NCBI GenBank assembly: GCA_037957365.1 | Contig: JARHVA010002126.1 | Location: forward strand, 1,084,501 to 1,148,500 | Source: Torreya grandis | Lineage: Eukaryota; Streptophyta; Pinopsida; Cupressales; Taxaceae | Direction: 5' to 3' | Length of the DNA stretch: 64,000 nucleotides | Shown: positions 34,165 through 44,860 of the stretch, piece after piece | How the letters are laid out: each line of letters starts with the position of its first letter | Numbering within the stretch: position 1 is the first letter of the stretch | Notes under the pieces: generated by a model | Told to the model about the DNA's origin: nothing | The model's input: the letters and a program-made list of their open reading frames with translations, nothing else | The model's database searches: none | Made by a program: the position numbers and the translations under genes

Positions 34165-34490
34165 AGACCTTGTGTACCTTCTAGAATCCAGCTTATGATA
34201 TAATAATTATTAAATTCAATGCTACTCTTAATATTTTCCCACTTCAGGGGGTTTTAATTCCTTGATGCACTTTCAACTTGTCTTCTTCTTTGCCTTAGTA
34301 ACAACAATCTTATATTATCAGCCAATTCTTCTTATTTTTCTAATATTTTACTTGCCAATCTATAATCATCAATATTCTGATGAGAACGCTAAGCAAGAGT
34401 ATTTAACTAGCTAATTATATCTTCCTATTCATCTTGAAAACTGATATTAGGTTGTAAAACAGGAATTATATTTTCATGAGGAAGCACCAT
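34165..34490 (-). pseudogene. Probable N-terminal part of gag of element C, frame-shifted
   Basis: From an ATG at 34490 (MVLPHENIIPVLQPNISF) this stretch reads as protein in a frame different from the main gag, with RSHQNIDDYRLASKILEK and EELADNIRLLLLRQRRRQVE, an amphipathic, coiled-coil-like run. Four or more stops occur. It looks like the original gag N-terminus or a small leader protein. The shift to the 34164 frame occurs around 34200-34230. Confidence 0.5.
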
Positions 34491-34530
34491 TGTTGCCTCA
34501 TATTAAGATGACCAAATCAATTTTGTTTTT

Positions 34531-34546
34531 CCCAGCAGAGTCACCA
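34531..34546 (-). other. Primer binding site of element C
   Basis: On the minus strand TGGTGACTCTGCTGGG, 6 bases from the LTR end. It is complementary to the 3' end of a plant tRNA-Arg (acceptor ...CCCAGCGGAGTCGCCA) with two changes. Use of a tRNA-Arg primer is known in Ogre-type elements. Confidence 0.72.
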
Positions 34547-35127
34547 AAAAATTGTTGGCTAACAGATTTGTCCTTATATAAAAATATTTTATTTTAACTC
34601 CATACCCTTATCTCATGAAAAAATAAGTTAAATAACAAATGGGTGAACTATCAAGACTAGTTCCCCTCTAAATTAAGGTACAACTCCCTTTAAGATTTTC
34701 AATTAATTTAAATATTTGGAGACACTTTTATCCAGAAAGTGCTTAAAGGTAGACTAACATCCATACATCATTATGCTATGAATGCAAGATTTTATAACAA
34801 CAATAGGTAACAGAATACACAAATTATATTTTCAATAACAATTAAATAGATAAACGTATATATGCTGAACCAATAAATGATAAAACACACATAATAGATT
34901 ATCTAATGGAAAAATAATTACTATATGAAGGAAGATTTCACATAGAAAACCCACTTTCAAATAATCAAACTCACAGATATTAGTACTAAATAATTAATTC
35001 TCATTTTCATTCACAGATGAAAAATGTTTTAGACAAACATCACATATATTTGTAAAAACAATGGTCCAAATCTAAAAATTTCTAACTCCTCTTTCCTATC
35101 TTCTATATATCCCTAGATTTTCACAAC

Positions 35128-35175
<48 letters not shown>

Positions 35176-35249
35176 ATATATCATTGACTTAACTCAACCA
35201 TCTTTTAAACTAAACCAGAGTTAAAGTAACTCTGATCCATACAAGATTT

Positions 35250-38200
35250 AGTTTTTACAAATTCCATAAAGATCAAGTTTCGAATAGAAAAGTAACTGAA
35301 TAACTGAATAAAAGAGACTATGTAAGTAAAATAATTATTGAAGTGATGGATTAGGATCTCCAAATTTTTTGTGTTCGGTGGGGTAGACACGTTGAGCTTT
35401 CCACTCCTAAAATATTGTAATGAACTCCTAAATTTTGGAAAGATAGGGAATACTAACGTGTTTTATCCTTGCTTTCCAGATGTTTTCTTCCCTCTAAACT
35501 TTCTCCATCTTTTCTATGTGCTCTGAGAGTCTGTCGATGCAATGACAAAGAAGTGACTCTACCTTTCAAATCTAAGAGAATTTTTCATTTGATAAGCTCT
35601 CACTTTCTTTAATGAAGTTAATCTTTTCCCTAAAGGACTGAATCATAGCATTGATGTCCTTCTCTAGTTTTCCATTATCTTTTATGTAATTGATATCAAT
35701 GCTCTATAGATCATGTTATAATGACTGAATAAATTCAGTTATTTCTTTGATCATTTTTGTGATTTCCAATCATCCTTGTCTTGATACTAAATTTATTCAT
35801 TCAACATTTTTCATACTTGTATATAATATATCTTCATCCAGTCCTGTCAAGTTCTTTTCTAACAAAAACTTTGTTAGCCCATATTTTTTCACTTCGTCAA
35901 TTTGATTCATCATTCTCATCCATTTCCTTCTTCTTTTATCCATAAATCATTTTGAGTCTTCAAATCTTCAACAGTGATTGTGGTCAGATCATATAAATTC
36001 TTCAATTTATGAATGTATTCTATACCTTTCAAGATGATGTCATCCAACCAACTATCAAATACTCTGGTAATCATTTTATCTCTATGTATCTGATCAAGCA
36101 TCCTTTGATTGACATGCGATTTTAGATCAAAAGACATGGGCATTTAGGAAATTGGTTGTAGATCTGGACTATGAATGGTGTCAATATACTCTGCCATTGA
36201 CCGCACAGTTTATTTTAACTCTCTTTTATCCTTTTCATCCTTCTAAGTTCTATTGACTATCCTTTTAGTAAATGATTATAGATGATGCACATCAGTGGCA
36301 CATGATGCAGTCCCAAGGTCTACGTTTTCAACTATAAAATCATGAATAGTAGGATCTTGAACTTCTTCATTGCTTTTTGGCCAGGCAATTTCTACATTCT
36401 AGTTCCCTGTGTTTGGGTCAACATCTACCCTAGATTTTATTTTTAAATTTTTGGATTTAGGATCTTTCCATAAACACTTGATCACCATATCTTCCAAGGG
36501 TAAATAAAATGGAACTACTTTCCTTTTATGACAGATTGAACTTTCTAGCCATTTAGGTGCAGACACTGAGGCTTCTCTATCAAGATGTAGTTGATCAGAA
36601 GGTACAGTTGAAACAATCATCATTTCAACAAAATTAAAAGGAATCACTATCTATTGATATATACTAACCTCTTCCACCATTGGTGAATCATATTCTTTAT
36701 CACCTTTGGCTTCTCCTAAATCCTCTTCAGAATTCAAATCCATAATCCCTTTTTTAGAATTTTGATTCTTCTTCTTGCTTTGAGTCTTTGACCTGGTGGC
36801 ACAAGGAGGTAGGGTAGTTACAATGGCCTTCTCAGATTCTTTGATGATAGGGTCCCTTATATTTTTTGACTTGGAAGTACCTCCATCATAGATAGCAATA
36901 GGCTAGTTAGATGAGTGTTTTGGGAATGGAGATTCAATTATTATTATACATTATTGGGAGACAATGTTTTGAGCTCCTCCCATATTTTGCTCTATCAGCC
37001 ATTTTTCAGTTCACCTTGTCACTGGAAGGGTCTTGACCTCAATTATATCTTCCTCAACTTTATTCCAGTCAATTTCTGGAATAGATGATTATTTTATTTA
37101 CTCAAATTGTGGATCAGTCACCTATTCATCATTGTCAACAATTCCAAAAATTTCCATGTTTAATTTAGGGGTAATTATCTTCCCTAGGGAAAACCTAGAC
37201 CACAGTCTTCTTTTGACTTCAAATTCATCTGATCAATCGTTCAAATAATCCTCTAATTAAGGAATATGTGAAAAACCTGTTCCAAGATCCAAGTTATCGC
37301 TGGCAAAACCTTTGCTATCAAATTGGGCTCTGGTTGTGAGGTATTAAAAATTGAATTTCTTAAGATCCAATTCTAAATTCAAACCATCAGATGTTGTCTT
37401 GCATGAAAACATCCAAGTTCAATAGGGAAAGATATACCATATTTATTCTTGGTTGGAAATTTTTTATCTACATGTGCTAATTACCTGCAGACTTCTATTA
37501 GCACAAATTGGTCAAAAACATACCTGGGTAACCTCAAGGGTTCACCATCAAAACCCCCAACTCTAATATAGGTGAACCTAGAAAATTTAATGAATAAAAT
37601 ACCATAGATATTAATTAACTACATAGCTTTATCAAAAAACCTCTTATTAACATTATTTGCCAATTCAAAAGTCATTCTTCTAGTAAAAACATCATTAATT
37701 ATGCTATAATCCTTATAGCAATTATGCATTTGTAACTATGAATAGTAAACATAAATTTTACTGTCTTCAGCAAAGGGTGCATGAGGTAACCCTACCCATC
37801 ATCTCGTAGAAGCCATGAAATAGAGTAGGTATGAAGACATATAAAACTCTCTATTTCTCAAACAATTACTTAAACCCTGATGCAAACATTTAACTACAAT
37901 TTCTGCCCAATCCAAATATGCATGAGCATTACCCTTTAGCCTATGTAATAATACCATGATATATTGTACTTCTATAATCATATGATTTATTATTAATGGC
38001 CTAGGCAATCTTGAACCACCTTTTTGGAATTTCAAGAGCCAATTCCTAGCAATCATGCTCTTGTAAATTATTTTCTTTATTGAAAAGTAACCATAGGAAG
38101 AAGTAATACTAAGGTCAAAGTATGGTTCCTTGGAAGGGATTCTCATCATAGACATTAGGGTTTGTCTATTGATATGCAACAAAACATTGTCATCTGCAGT

Positions 38201-38458
38201 CTTGATGCATCTATTCTGAGGTTCATATCTATTCATGCATTCAAAGACTAATTCAGGGCATTGGATATCCATGGGAAAGGTCACAGCTTCAACCAACCCA
38301 CTTTCTACAACTTTATACATCATAGGATTTGAAAGAGGATTTATAGCCCTTTCCTTAATTTTTTTCAAATCATATTGGACCAGAGAGGTGTCCCCAATTT
38401 CAAGTGGAGAACATATAAGACTAGGGCCATGTTCGTAATCAAGACAAGTGGATTTCAT
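35250..38458 (-). pseudogene. LTR-embedded long reading frame, right copy
   Basis: Same ATG context as the left copy, opening MKSTCLDYEHGPSLICSPLE. The first 219 codons (38458-37799) are open, including the part that is broken by stops in the left copy (RYEPQNRCIKTADDNVLLHI). A 57-bp in-frame deletion near 37918 removes 19 codons present on the left, and a 1-bp deletion near 37407 shifts the rest, so open segments at 36647-36399 and 36143-35916 lie in the next frame. The two copies have different stops, so the reading frame was longer before decay. The left end is approximate. Confidence 0.72.
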
Positions 38459-38866
38459 GGCTACAAGTCAGAGAATATAATGAAAAGAGAAAGTTTTAAA
38501 TTTTTAAATAATTTTGAAAATTCAAAAGGATCCTTCTTTCCAACCAAGTAAAGGACCCAACTTACAATAAGAGTGAAACTCACCTTTAAATTTGTCTGAA
38601 ATCACTACGAATTGGAGCAATCAAATATCTTATACCACCTGTGTTGTTCTCCTTTGTATCACCCAATATACTTATTTGCTAAATTTGAATTGTTCTCTCT
38701 TGATACAGATATTAACCAAATCAAATAATTAAACTAAAACAATACTTGCTAAACATGCTTGATAAGACACGCATTCTGACATATGCATTAATGGAAAGAA
38801 TTATTTTACGTGCAGTTTTGATGAGTAATGATTATTTTTAACCTCATGAAAATTCAAAATTTTTGA

Positions 38867-38874
38867 CTTTATAC
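38867..38874 (-). promoter_or_regulatory. Possible TATA box of element C right (5') LTR
   Basis: GTATAAAG on the minus strand, kept at the same place as in the left LTR, about 410 bp before the LTR reading frame. Confidence 0.35.
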
Positions 38875-38959
38875 TAAGTTTTAGATATATTCTCTTTTAA
38901 AACTCCCTCTAATTTTAACTTATAGAAAGCCTCGGGGCAAGATGAGAGTATAGTCACTG

Positions 38960-39475
38960 AACCATTGAACCATTAAACTTTTGGAAATTGTGGTTCAAGT
39001 TTGGGGTTCAGTGATATGAAATGAAATACACATACTGACCAATAGTCATATGATATTTCTAGAAACTTCAAACTTTAAGACATTAAACTGTTAAACTTTT
39101 GAACTCTGCTTTGTAGGTTCAAACATTGGACTCAAGTGGTAGGTTCAAATGGTAGGTTTAATGATAGAGTCAATAGGATAGGTTCAAGTGAAAGGTTCAA
39201 CTATACATCAATTTATACAAAGGAATTGAGTGAACATGATTCTTTTTAAAACATCGATATTGAATTCTTTAACCATTAAAATCTTGAACCTTTGAACCAT
39301 TGAACTCTCAGAAAGGTTCAAGTTCAACTGAAATGTTCAAAGATATACTTGAAAAACACGTTAGGACAAATAGTTCACTTTGAGAAATTTTGAACAAATG
39401 AACCCTTGAACTATTGAACTTATTGAAATTTTGAACTATGATAAATGTTTAAATTCAAAGGTTCAATTCTTTAAG
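38960..39475 (-). repeat. GTTCAA/TTGAAC-rich array in U3 of the right LTR of C
   Basis: Counterpart of 27740-28225, with repeated TTGAACCATTGAAC and GGTTCAA units. The right copy has an extra unit near 39165-39190 (GATAGAGTCAATAGGATAGG region), so unit number varies between the LTRs. Confidence 0.68.
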
Positions 39476-39569
39476 AATTTACACACAAAAGGTGATAAAT
39501 GGATGAAATTTTTTTAATGGAGAAATTCATGAAAAATTGAATAAGGGTGACTCTAAAGGTAACATGTAT

Positions 39570-39731
39570 GTTATCTTGCATTATGTTCATTGTTCATTGC
39601 TATGAATGATCTGTATGCATTGTGAATGATTGTATTGAATGCTTAAGTATTTACAAATGTTTGGAAACTGAATTGGATTGTTTTCCACCACTGAATCATC
39701 CCCCCCCTCTTAGTAGATTTTACCTATAACA
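39570..39731 (+). repeat. 3' LTR of element B, second part
   Basis: Resumes at GTTATCTTGCATTATGTTCA, matching about 16486 onward in the 5' LTR (GATATTGCATTATGTTCATT), and ends TACCTATAACA. Bases 39565-39569 are the second copy of the element C target. Confidence 0.85.
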
Positions 39732-39736
39732 ATAAA
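39732..39736. other. Target site duplication of element B, right copy (ATAAA)
   Basis: Exact repeat of 13887-13891, directly after the LTR CA. Confidence 0.85.
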
Positions 39737-40900
39737 GTGTTAGTAATTGATTAAATTTTAAAAATATTATGTGTATATAGAAAGTAGTAGTCATCCCAAA
39801 AGAGGGGGAAATAAAATTGGGGTGAACTAATAATAAATATACTTAGGATTTTTTTTTAAAAAAATGCGATAAATGATAACAACTAAAGCGATACCTAATT
39901 AAAAAAAGGAAACAAAATTTGAATGTAATGTGATAGAAAGGCAAAAGAGAAAAAAAAATGTTGCTAGTAAAGTGAAATAAAAAAACAACCCAAAGGAAAC
40001 AATGGTGTAAGTAAACTAAAACCAAATCAAATAAAATTCATAAAAACAAAGAAATATGAGTAAAAAATAATGATCAAAATCTATGCTAATGTCTATATAA
40101 AATATGCGAATGTGAAATAGAAGCCTATGTGTCTTGGAAGGTTTCTTGAAGTTGAATTTATTTATTATTATGCAATATAGAAAAAGAGTGGGTATTGTAC
40201 AATGACCTAATGGGTAGTTTGCAATAGGTATGGGAATTAAAATATTCCCCAAAGTATGAAATGATATGTGGATGGGCATCATAATATGCCCCAATATGTG
40301 GTATATATTGAGGTGAAATTGAACTATTTTTTTTATTTATGGTAAAAGAGGGTTTTGAGTGGGACCTTACCCAATACAAGAGACATGCAAGCAAAGTAAC
40401 ACAATCCAAATATAATAACAATCCTACCCAAAAATAACAACAAACAAAGGATAAACTACATAAATTACACTAAAATAGCAACAAAAAATACACTAACACC
40501 CTAGATATTTCCAGGTCTCATATGCTTTCACCCAATTCTTTGTCAAGCTCATAAAGGTATTTTTAATGTGATGAGTAGTTTGAGACACATATTACTCTCC
40601 AAAAATACCCTTCATCTTCTTTTCAATCCTAGTAATGTTAGAATATTCACTTTTCGTCTTCATCAGTAATTTTAACCCCTCCATACCCTATAAATAGTTT
40701 TTAATATCAATGCAACTAAAATACATGAGGACAGAAAGATTATTATTAAGGTTTTAATTTTATCTCTCCATTATATCCTTTCATTATTTCAAATTCATAA
40801 AATGAGAACTTATCTCTAATAGGTTTGCCTTGGTAAAAATATCCCATTATTTTGACTCAGCTGGATCACCTCATTTTTGAGCCTTTGTGATATTTCATGA
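39737..40900. other. Unassigned AT-rich stretch right of element B
   Basis: No coding frame I can support. It contains T and A runs near 39849-39868 and 40324-40338. Short hydrophobic minus-strand frames here look like chance openings in AT-rich DNA. Confidence 0.45.
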
Positions 40901-40955
40901 ATTAACAAGGAATGGCCTTGTGTAGCTTCACTTCATCTCCAATTATGTCTAGACT

Positions 40956-42330
40956 ATGTCAATTCTTTTAATTTTTAATTACCATGTCAAATTTTGTCTG
41001 AATGTTTTGATTTTTCTTAAACAAATCTACTTCCTTATTATAGTTATTTTTAGTCTCCTTATGACTAGTATCATCCTTTCTACCTCCTTTAAGCATTTTC
41101 AAGCCTTTCACAACCTCATCCTACCTTTCCCTAGTAACATCATGATCCTTTTTCATTTTAGGGTCCTCCAAATTTTACACATCATCAATGCCAATTATCT
41201 TATCAAAACCAACATCATTCCTATCACTATTAACTATAGTCAAATCCTCTTGATCTTTAATCTCCCTATCAAGGTCAATAGTACTCTGATTTTATTCTAC
41301 CAATTTATCCTTCCTCCAATTTATTCTAATATCACTTTCTAAAATTATTTTAGGGATTTTCATCATTTAAACATAACTCTTCTTGACACTATTATGAATA
41401 CTAAGGTTTAAAGCATTGAAAAACTTGTAGATGAGGAAAATCACCACTTGATAGGTCATTATCTTATTTTACCCCTCTTCACATCAATAATAGAGCTTTC
41501 TAATGAGTTTAAAATATATAAATACATGTTAAGGGGAATGTGGTGTAGAAAATATTTCAATATAGGCATATGAAAATAATGGAAAGTTGAAAATCTTCCA
41601 TGAAGAGTGACATACCTCATGATTTTATATCTTACCACATTATATGGCTTCAAAAAAACCTACCTCATGTAACCCCATTATCATTCCATCATATTTTCAT
41701 TCTCCAACAAAAATCTAGCCTTCTCTTCCTTATAATATCTACTAGACTTAACATACTTAACTTCTTCCACTTTAATACTATTCACATGGGCTATCATCCC
41801 TTTATTGATTTCCACAAATAAATTATTTATGTAAACTACATGATCATTACATTGAGATGGAAACTTTTTGGACAAGATCTTGTAAAATCCATTAATTTCT
41901 CAATAAAATTAGTCAATCCTCAACATTGGAAAATTTTCTAGACCCTCAAGTATTTCCTAATGTTCTCCATTGATAGTTACTCAGCCCTATTCAAATCACC
42001 AACCATCTTAAAAATTTACTTATAAACAAACTAAAGATATCAATCTAGTTGACCAAAATGAGTGTATTAACCAAATACATGTTATCAGAATACACTTTCT
42101 TGAAATTACTATACTTGAAACTCCACTATAGCTTATAATTATTCTCCCACATGTAATCATTATAATATTTATAATAAATACCAAAAATGATAATAAAAAA
42201 TAATATAAAATCTAAATCATTCCCACCATTGAAAGGCAATAAAGATCCTAACAAGCAAAAAATAGGATTAAAGATGTGAGCTAGACCTATATCTAGTAAT
42301 GATGGTATAAACATTCTTGGGAAAGCCCTC
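40956..42330 (-). pseudogene. Coding-like minus-strand remnant, unknown protein
   Basis: Read on the minus strand, 41875-41681 gives MSKKFPSQCNDHVVYINNLF then VEINKGMIAHVNSIKVEEVK, and 41360-40970 gives a Lys/Asp-rich frame (INWRKDKLVE, LDREIKDQEDLTIVNSDRND, KGLKMLKGGRKDDTSHKETK) broken by a few stops. The composition is unlike the AT-driven hydrophobic frames on the other strand and suggests old coding sequence. It lies downstream of the LINE RNase H on the same strand, so it may be a LINE extension or a different element. I do not recognise it. Confidence 0.35.
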
Positions 42331-42389
42331 ATTATTATCCCAAACTCTGAAGAAATATAAAACTACCCCTATTATCAAATTAGTCTACT

Positions 42390-42725
42390 AATTGATTACC
42401 CTACCTAAAAACATGATGAAAATTAACCTCATAAAAATAAAGGGCAATGACTTAAATTTATTCTATGATATTACCAATAGTCTAGCTAGCTTTGTTGATA
42501 TTTTTTAGATAATTAATTATGTTGAGGGAATACCACTAAAATAATAACCTAATAACACCTAAATATTTATCCAATTGTACCCCCCAAATTGTATCCAAGT
42601 GGTTTGTTTAAAACCCCATTTCCCCCTCATATGCAGCCACCAAGACACTATTGTCATATCTTAGAACACCTTCACCTCCTAACATTCTTGGGTTGCCTTT
42701 AAAGGCCCCATCAATGTTCATATTA
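42390..42725 (-). pseudogene. RNase H domain of LINE element D
   Basis: Plant LINE-type RNase H. MNIDGAFKGNPRMLGGEGVL at 42725 downward carries the first catalytic Asp and the G-N-P turn. The following LVAAYEGEMGF keeps the second-strand pattern, and near 42420 a block resembling H-H-V-F-R-x-G-N-Q-L-V-D precedes the end. Frames change between these blocks. Such a C-terminal RNase H is common in plant L1-type elements. Confidence 0.7.
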
Positions 42726-44860
42726 ACCAAATAATGCATTGGATATAACCATCTAATTTATATCTTACAATACACATTAGTTCTATTATATAAAGATAAA
42801 AGATAGTTCTTTGCAATGATTTCTTCTTGCCTACAAAATTTTTGCTTCGTATCCCATTCGATAGTTTTTAGGTTCATAGTGATGAAATTGAAAATATTAC
42901 TAGCCACTCTTTTAATGGGATTTTTATTATCACTAAATAGCTGATTATTTCTCTCTTTCCATATTCCCCATAGAAGATGAGGAAAATCTAAGGCCCATAA
43001 TTTATGAAGTTCCTAAATTGAGAATGGTGCAATCCATGTAATCCATGAATCTACCAAAGTGGAAGGATGAAACCAAATAATCTAAAACTTTTATAAAATA
43101 AAACCCCACACCTTGAACATGAAGGGACATTTTAAAAGAATATGAATAATAGATTCATTATCATCTTCATAAGAACATATATATTAACCAAGGCCAGCCA
43201 TCTCTTAGAAAAGCTATCCAATGAGTATCTTATTATACAAACAAATCCATAAAGAAATTATTTTGGGAATAAGACATTTATCCTAAATTTTAGACCATAG
43301 AATTGCCTCTTGAAGTTGTGGAATCATATTATTATAACCAAATCTTACATCATATTATCCATTTGGTGAGGCAGACAAAACTAATTCATCTTCCTTGGTC
43401 AAATTAGAAATATGGATATCTTTGATCAATATATTTAAGTTTGAAATAATTATACTAAATTCATTAGTAACATTCTGAATTTGTAATTTTTTATAGTATA
43501 TTTTGCTATTTTGAATTTGAAAATAATATGATACCATGAGACCATATTGACATTGTAGTTGAACCCTAATTTGATGACAATTCTCAAGATTACTCAATGG
43601 GTGCACTAAAATCTAGGGATCATCCTAGAATAAAATTTTAAGACTATTACCAAATTTCCATTTACAATGTTTTTGAATAATATCTCTTTTGTTAATAACA
43701 AATTCTAGATGGAAGACCCAGTAACAAAAACATCTTTATTAATAAAAGAAAATGAAGATCTATTTTCTAAATATTTATCTCAAAAGATTAAAATCTAAGG
43801 ACTGGATTCATTAATAAACCTAAAAAGAATCTTAGCATCAAATTCCTTATTCATCATTTACATATTTCTTATACCTAGTCCACTACAATGTTTGGGAAGG
43901 CTCACCCTTTCCCAATCAACCAAAGGAAACCTTTATTTTTCATATGCACTTGTCTATAAAAAATGTTTTTGAATCTTTTCAAATTTGTCTTGTATAACTC
44001 TAGGCATTTTGAAGAGAGACATTAAATATATCAAGAGATTTCTTAAGACACTTTTTATCAACATAAGGTTACTAGACTAAGATAGATTAGTACCTTTCCA
44101 TATAGAGAGTTCATTTTGAAATATTTTAAGAAGAGGGTCACATATATTTAATGGCATCTTTCTTACAAAAAAGGCATACCCAAGTACATAGAAGGCAGAG
44201 CTTGGATTTGACAACCCAATATTTGAGTTATCTTATGTTGCTTAGACAAAGGAGTATTCACAAAGAATAAGGAGATTTTGTCAAAATTTATTTTTTTCAT
44301 AGATACCTCCTCATAATATGCTAGGATATTATTTAATTATTTATCTCCTCTCACTGATGCAATATCCAAGGTGATAGTATACTCAATAAATTATTGATAA
44401 AGATTATGAGGAATACCATTTGATAACTTTAAACCTTTCAAATCCCCATGTCTTAATCTTCCAATAGGTTTTGACTAGGAAAACCTTTCATCAAAATGAA
44501 TAAAAAGGGGGACAAAGGGTCTCCCTTTCTTATGCTATGTTTAATACCAAAAAAATATTTGGTGAACCATTCACCAAAACATAAAGGATAGTATAAAATA
44601 TCCAACTAAAAATTATAAGTATGATATGTTTATGAAAACCATATTTTCCAAGACCATATCCAAATAATCCAAATAAAATATGTCATAAGACTTACTCATA
44701 TCAAGTTTGAAAAGCATACCCACTTATTTAATTTTCACCATAGAAGGAATAATTTCATGGACTATTATAACCCCATCTTAGATATACCTCCTAGAAAAAA
44801 ACATTCCTTCTGATATTTGGTATGGATCCTCATTCATGGAGTATTCATGGAGTAGGAATA
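42390..44860 (-). mobile_element. Element D: 5'-truncated LINE (non-LTR retrotransposon)
   Basis: Minus-strand ORF2 remnant. RT part from about 44830: RYI-stop-DGVIIVHEIIPSM, GMLFKLDMSKSYD, KKGRPFVPLFI-type block (expected R-Q-G-D-P-L-S-P), LKLSNGIPHNLYQ then FIEYTITL where F-V/A-D-D is expected, KKINFDKISLFFVNTPLSKQ and ALPSMYLGMP. Then a thumb-like part, a zf-RVT-like block (LIPKIISLWICLYNKIL, ESIIHILFK) at about 43280-43120, SSMGNMERE near 42960, and an RNase H start (MNIDGAFKGNP, GGEGVLRYDNSVLVAAYEGE) at about 42725-42640. The endonuclease and ORF1 are missing. Several frames and stops: dead. Confidence 0.82.

Larger units (their letters stand above)
23307..39564 (-). mobile_element. Element C: Tat-like Ty3/gypsy retrotransposon with 5-kb LTRs, nested in B
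   Basis: Two LTRs of 5022 bp (23307-28328) and 5012 bp (34553-39564) flank a 6.2-kb internal region coding on the minus strand, so the right LTR is the 5' one. Order on the sense strand: primer site, gag, protease, aRNH, RT, RNase H, integrase. From 34164 to about 28627 nearly everything lies in one frame, broken by few stops; only the aRNH segment is shifted. LTR samples differ at 14 of about 258 bases. The LTRs carry their own long reading frame. Confidence 0.92.
34553..39564 (-). repeat. 5' LTR of element C (right copy)
   Basis: Plus-strand start TGTTGGCTAACAG, end CTCTAAAGGTAACA. It matches 23307-28328 throughout. A longer (TA)n run lies at 35130-35181, where the left copy has only about 24 bp. 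It holds the second copy of the long LTR reading frame. Confidence 0.92.
13892..39731 (+). mobile_element. Element B: gag-only Ty1/copia-type LTR retrotransposon, interrupted by element C
   Basis: Two 2.75-kb LTRs (13892-16641 and 20685-23306 continued at 39570-39731), an initiator-Met-like primer site, a gag with UBN2-type features, a copia-type polypurine tract and exact ATAAA target duplications. The internal region (16642-20684, 4.0 kb) has no protease, integrase or RT that I can find, so it needed help from another element. Structures of this kind (terminal repeats plus gag only) have been described in plants. The 3' LTR is split by element C. Confidence 0.88.

Noticed and set aside
40956..41342. 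Plus-strand 128-codon hydrophobic frame, apparently a multi-pass membrane protein
   Set aside because: Composition is Ile/Leu/Phe/Ser driven by AT-rich DNA, and the opposite strand reads as a charged coding remnant, so this is its shadow.
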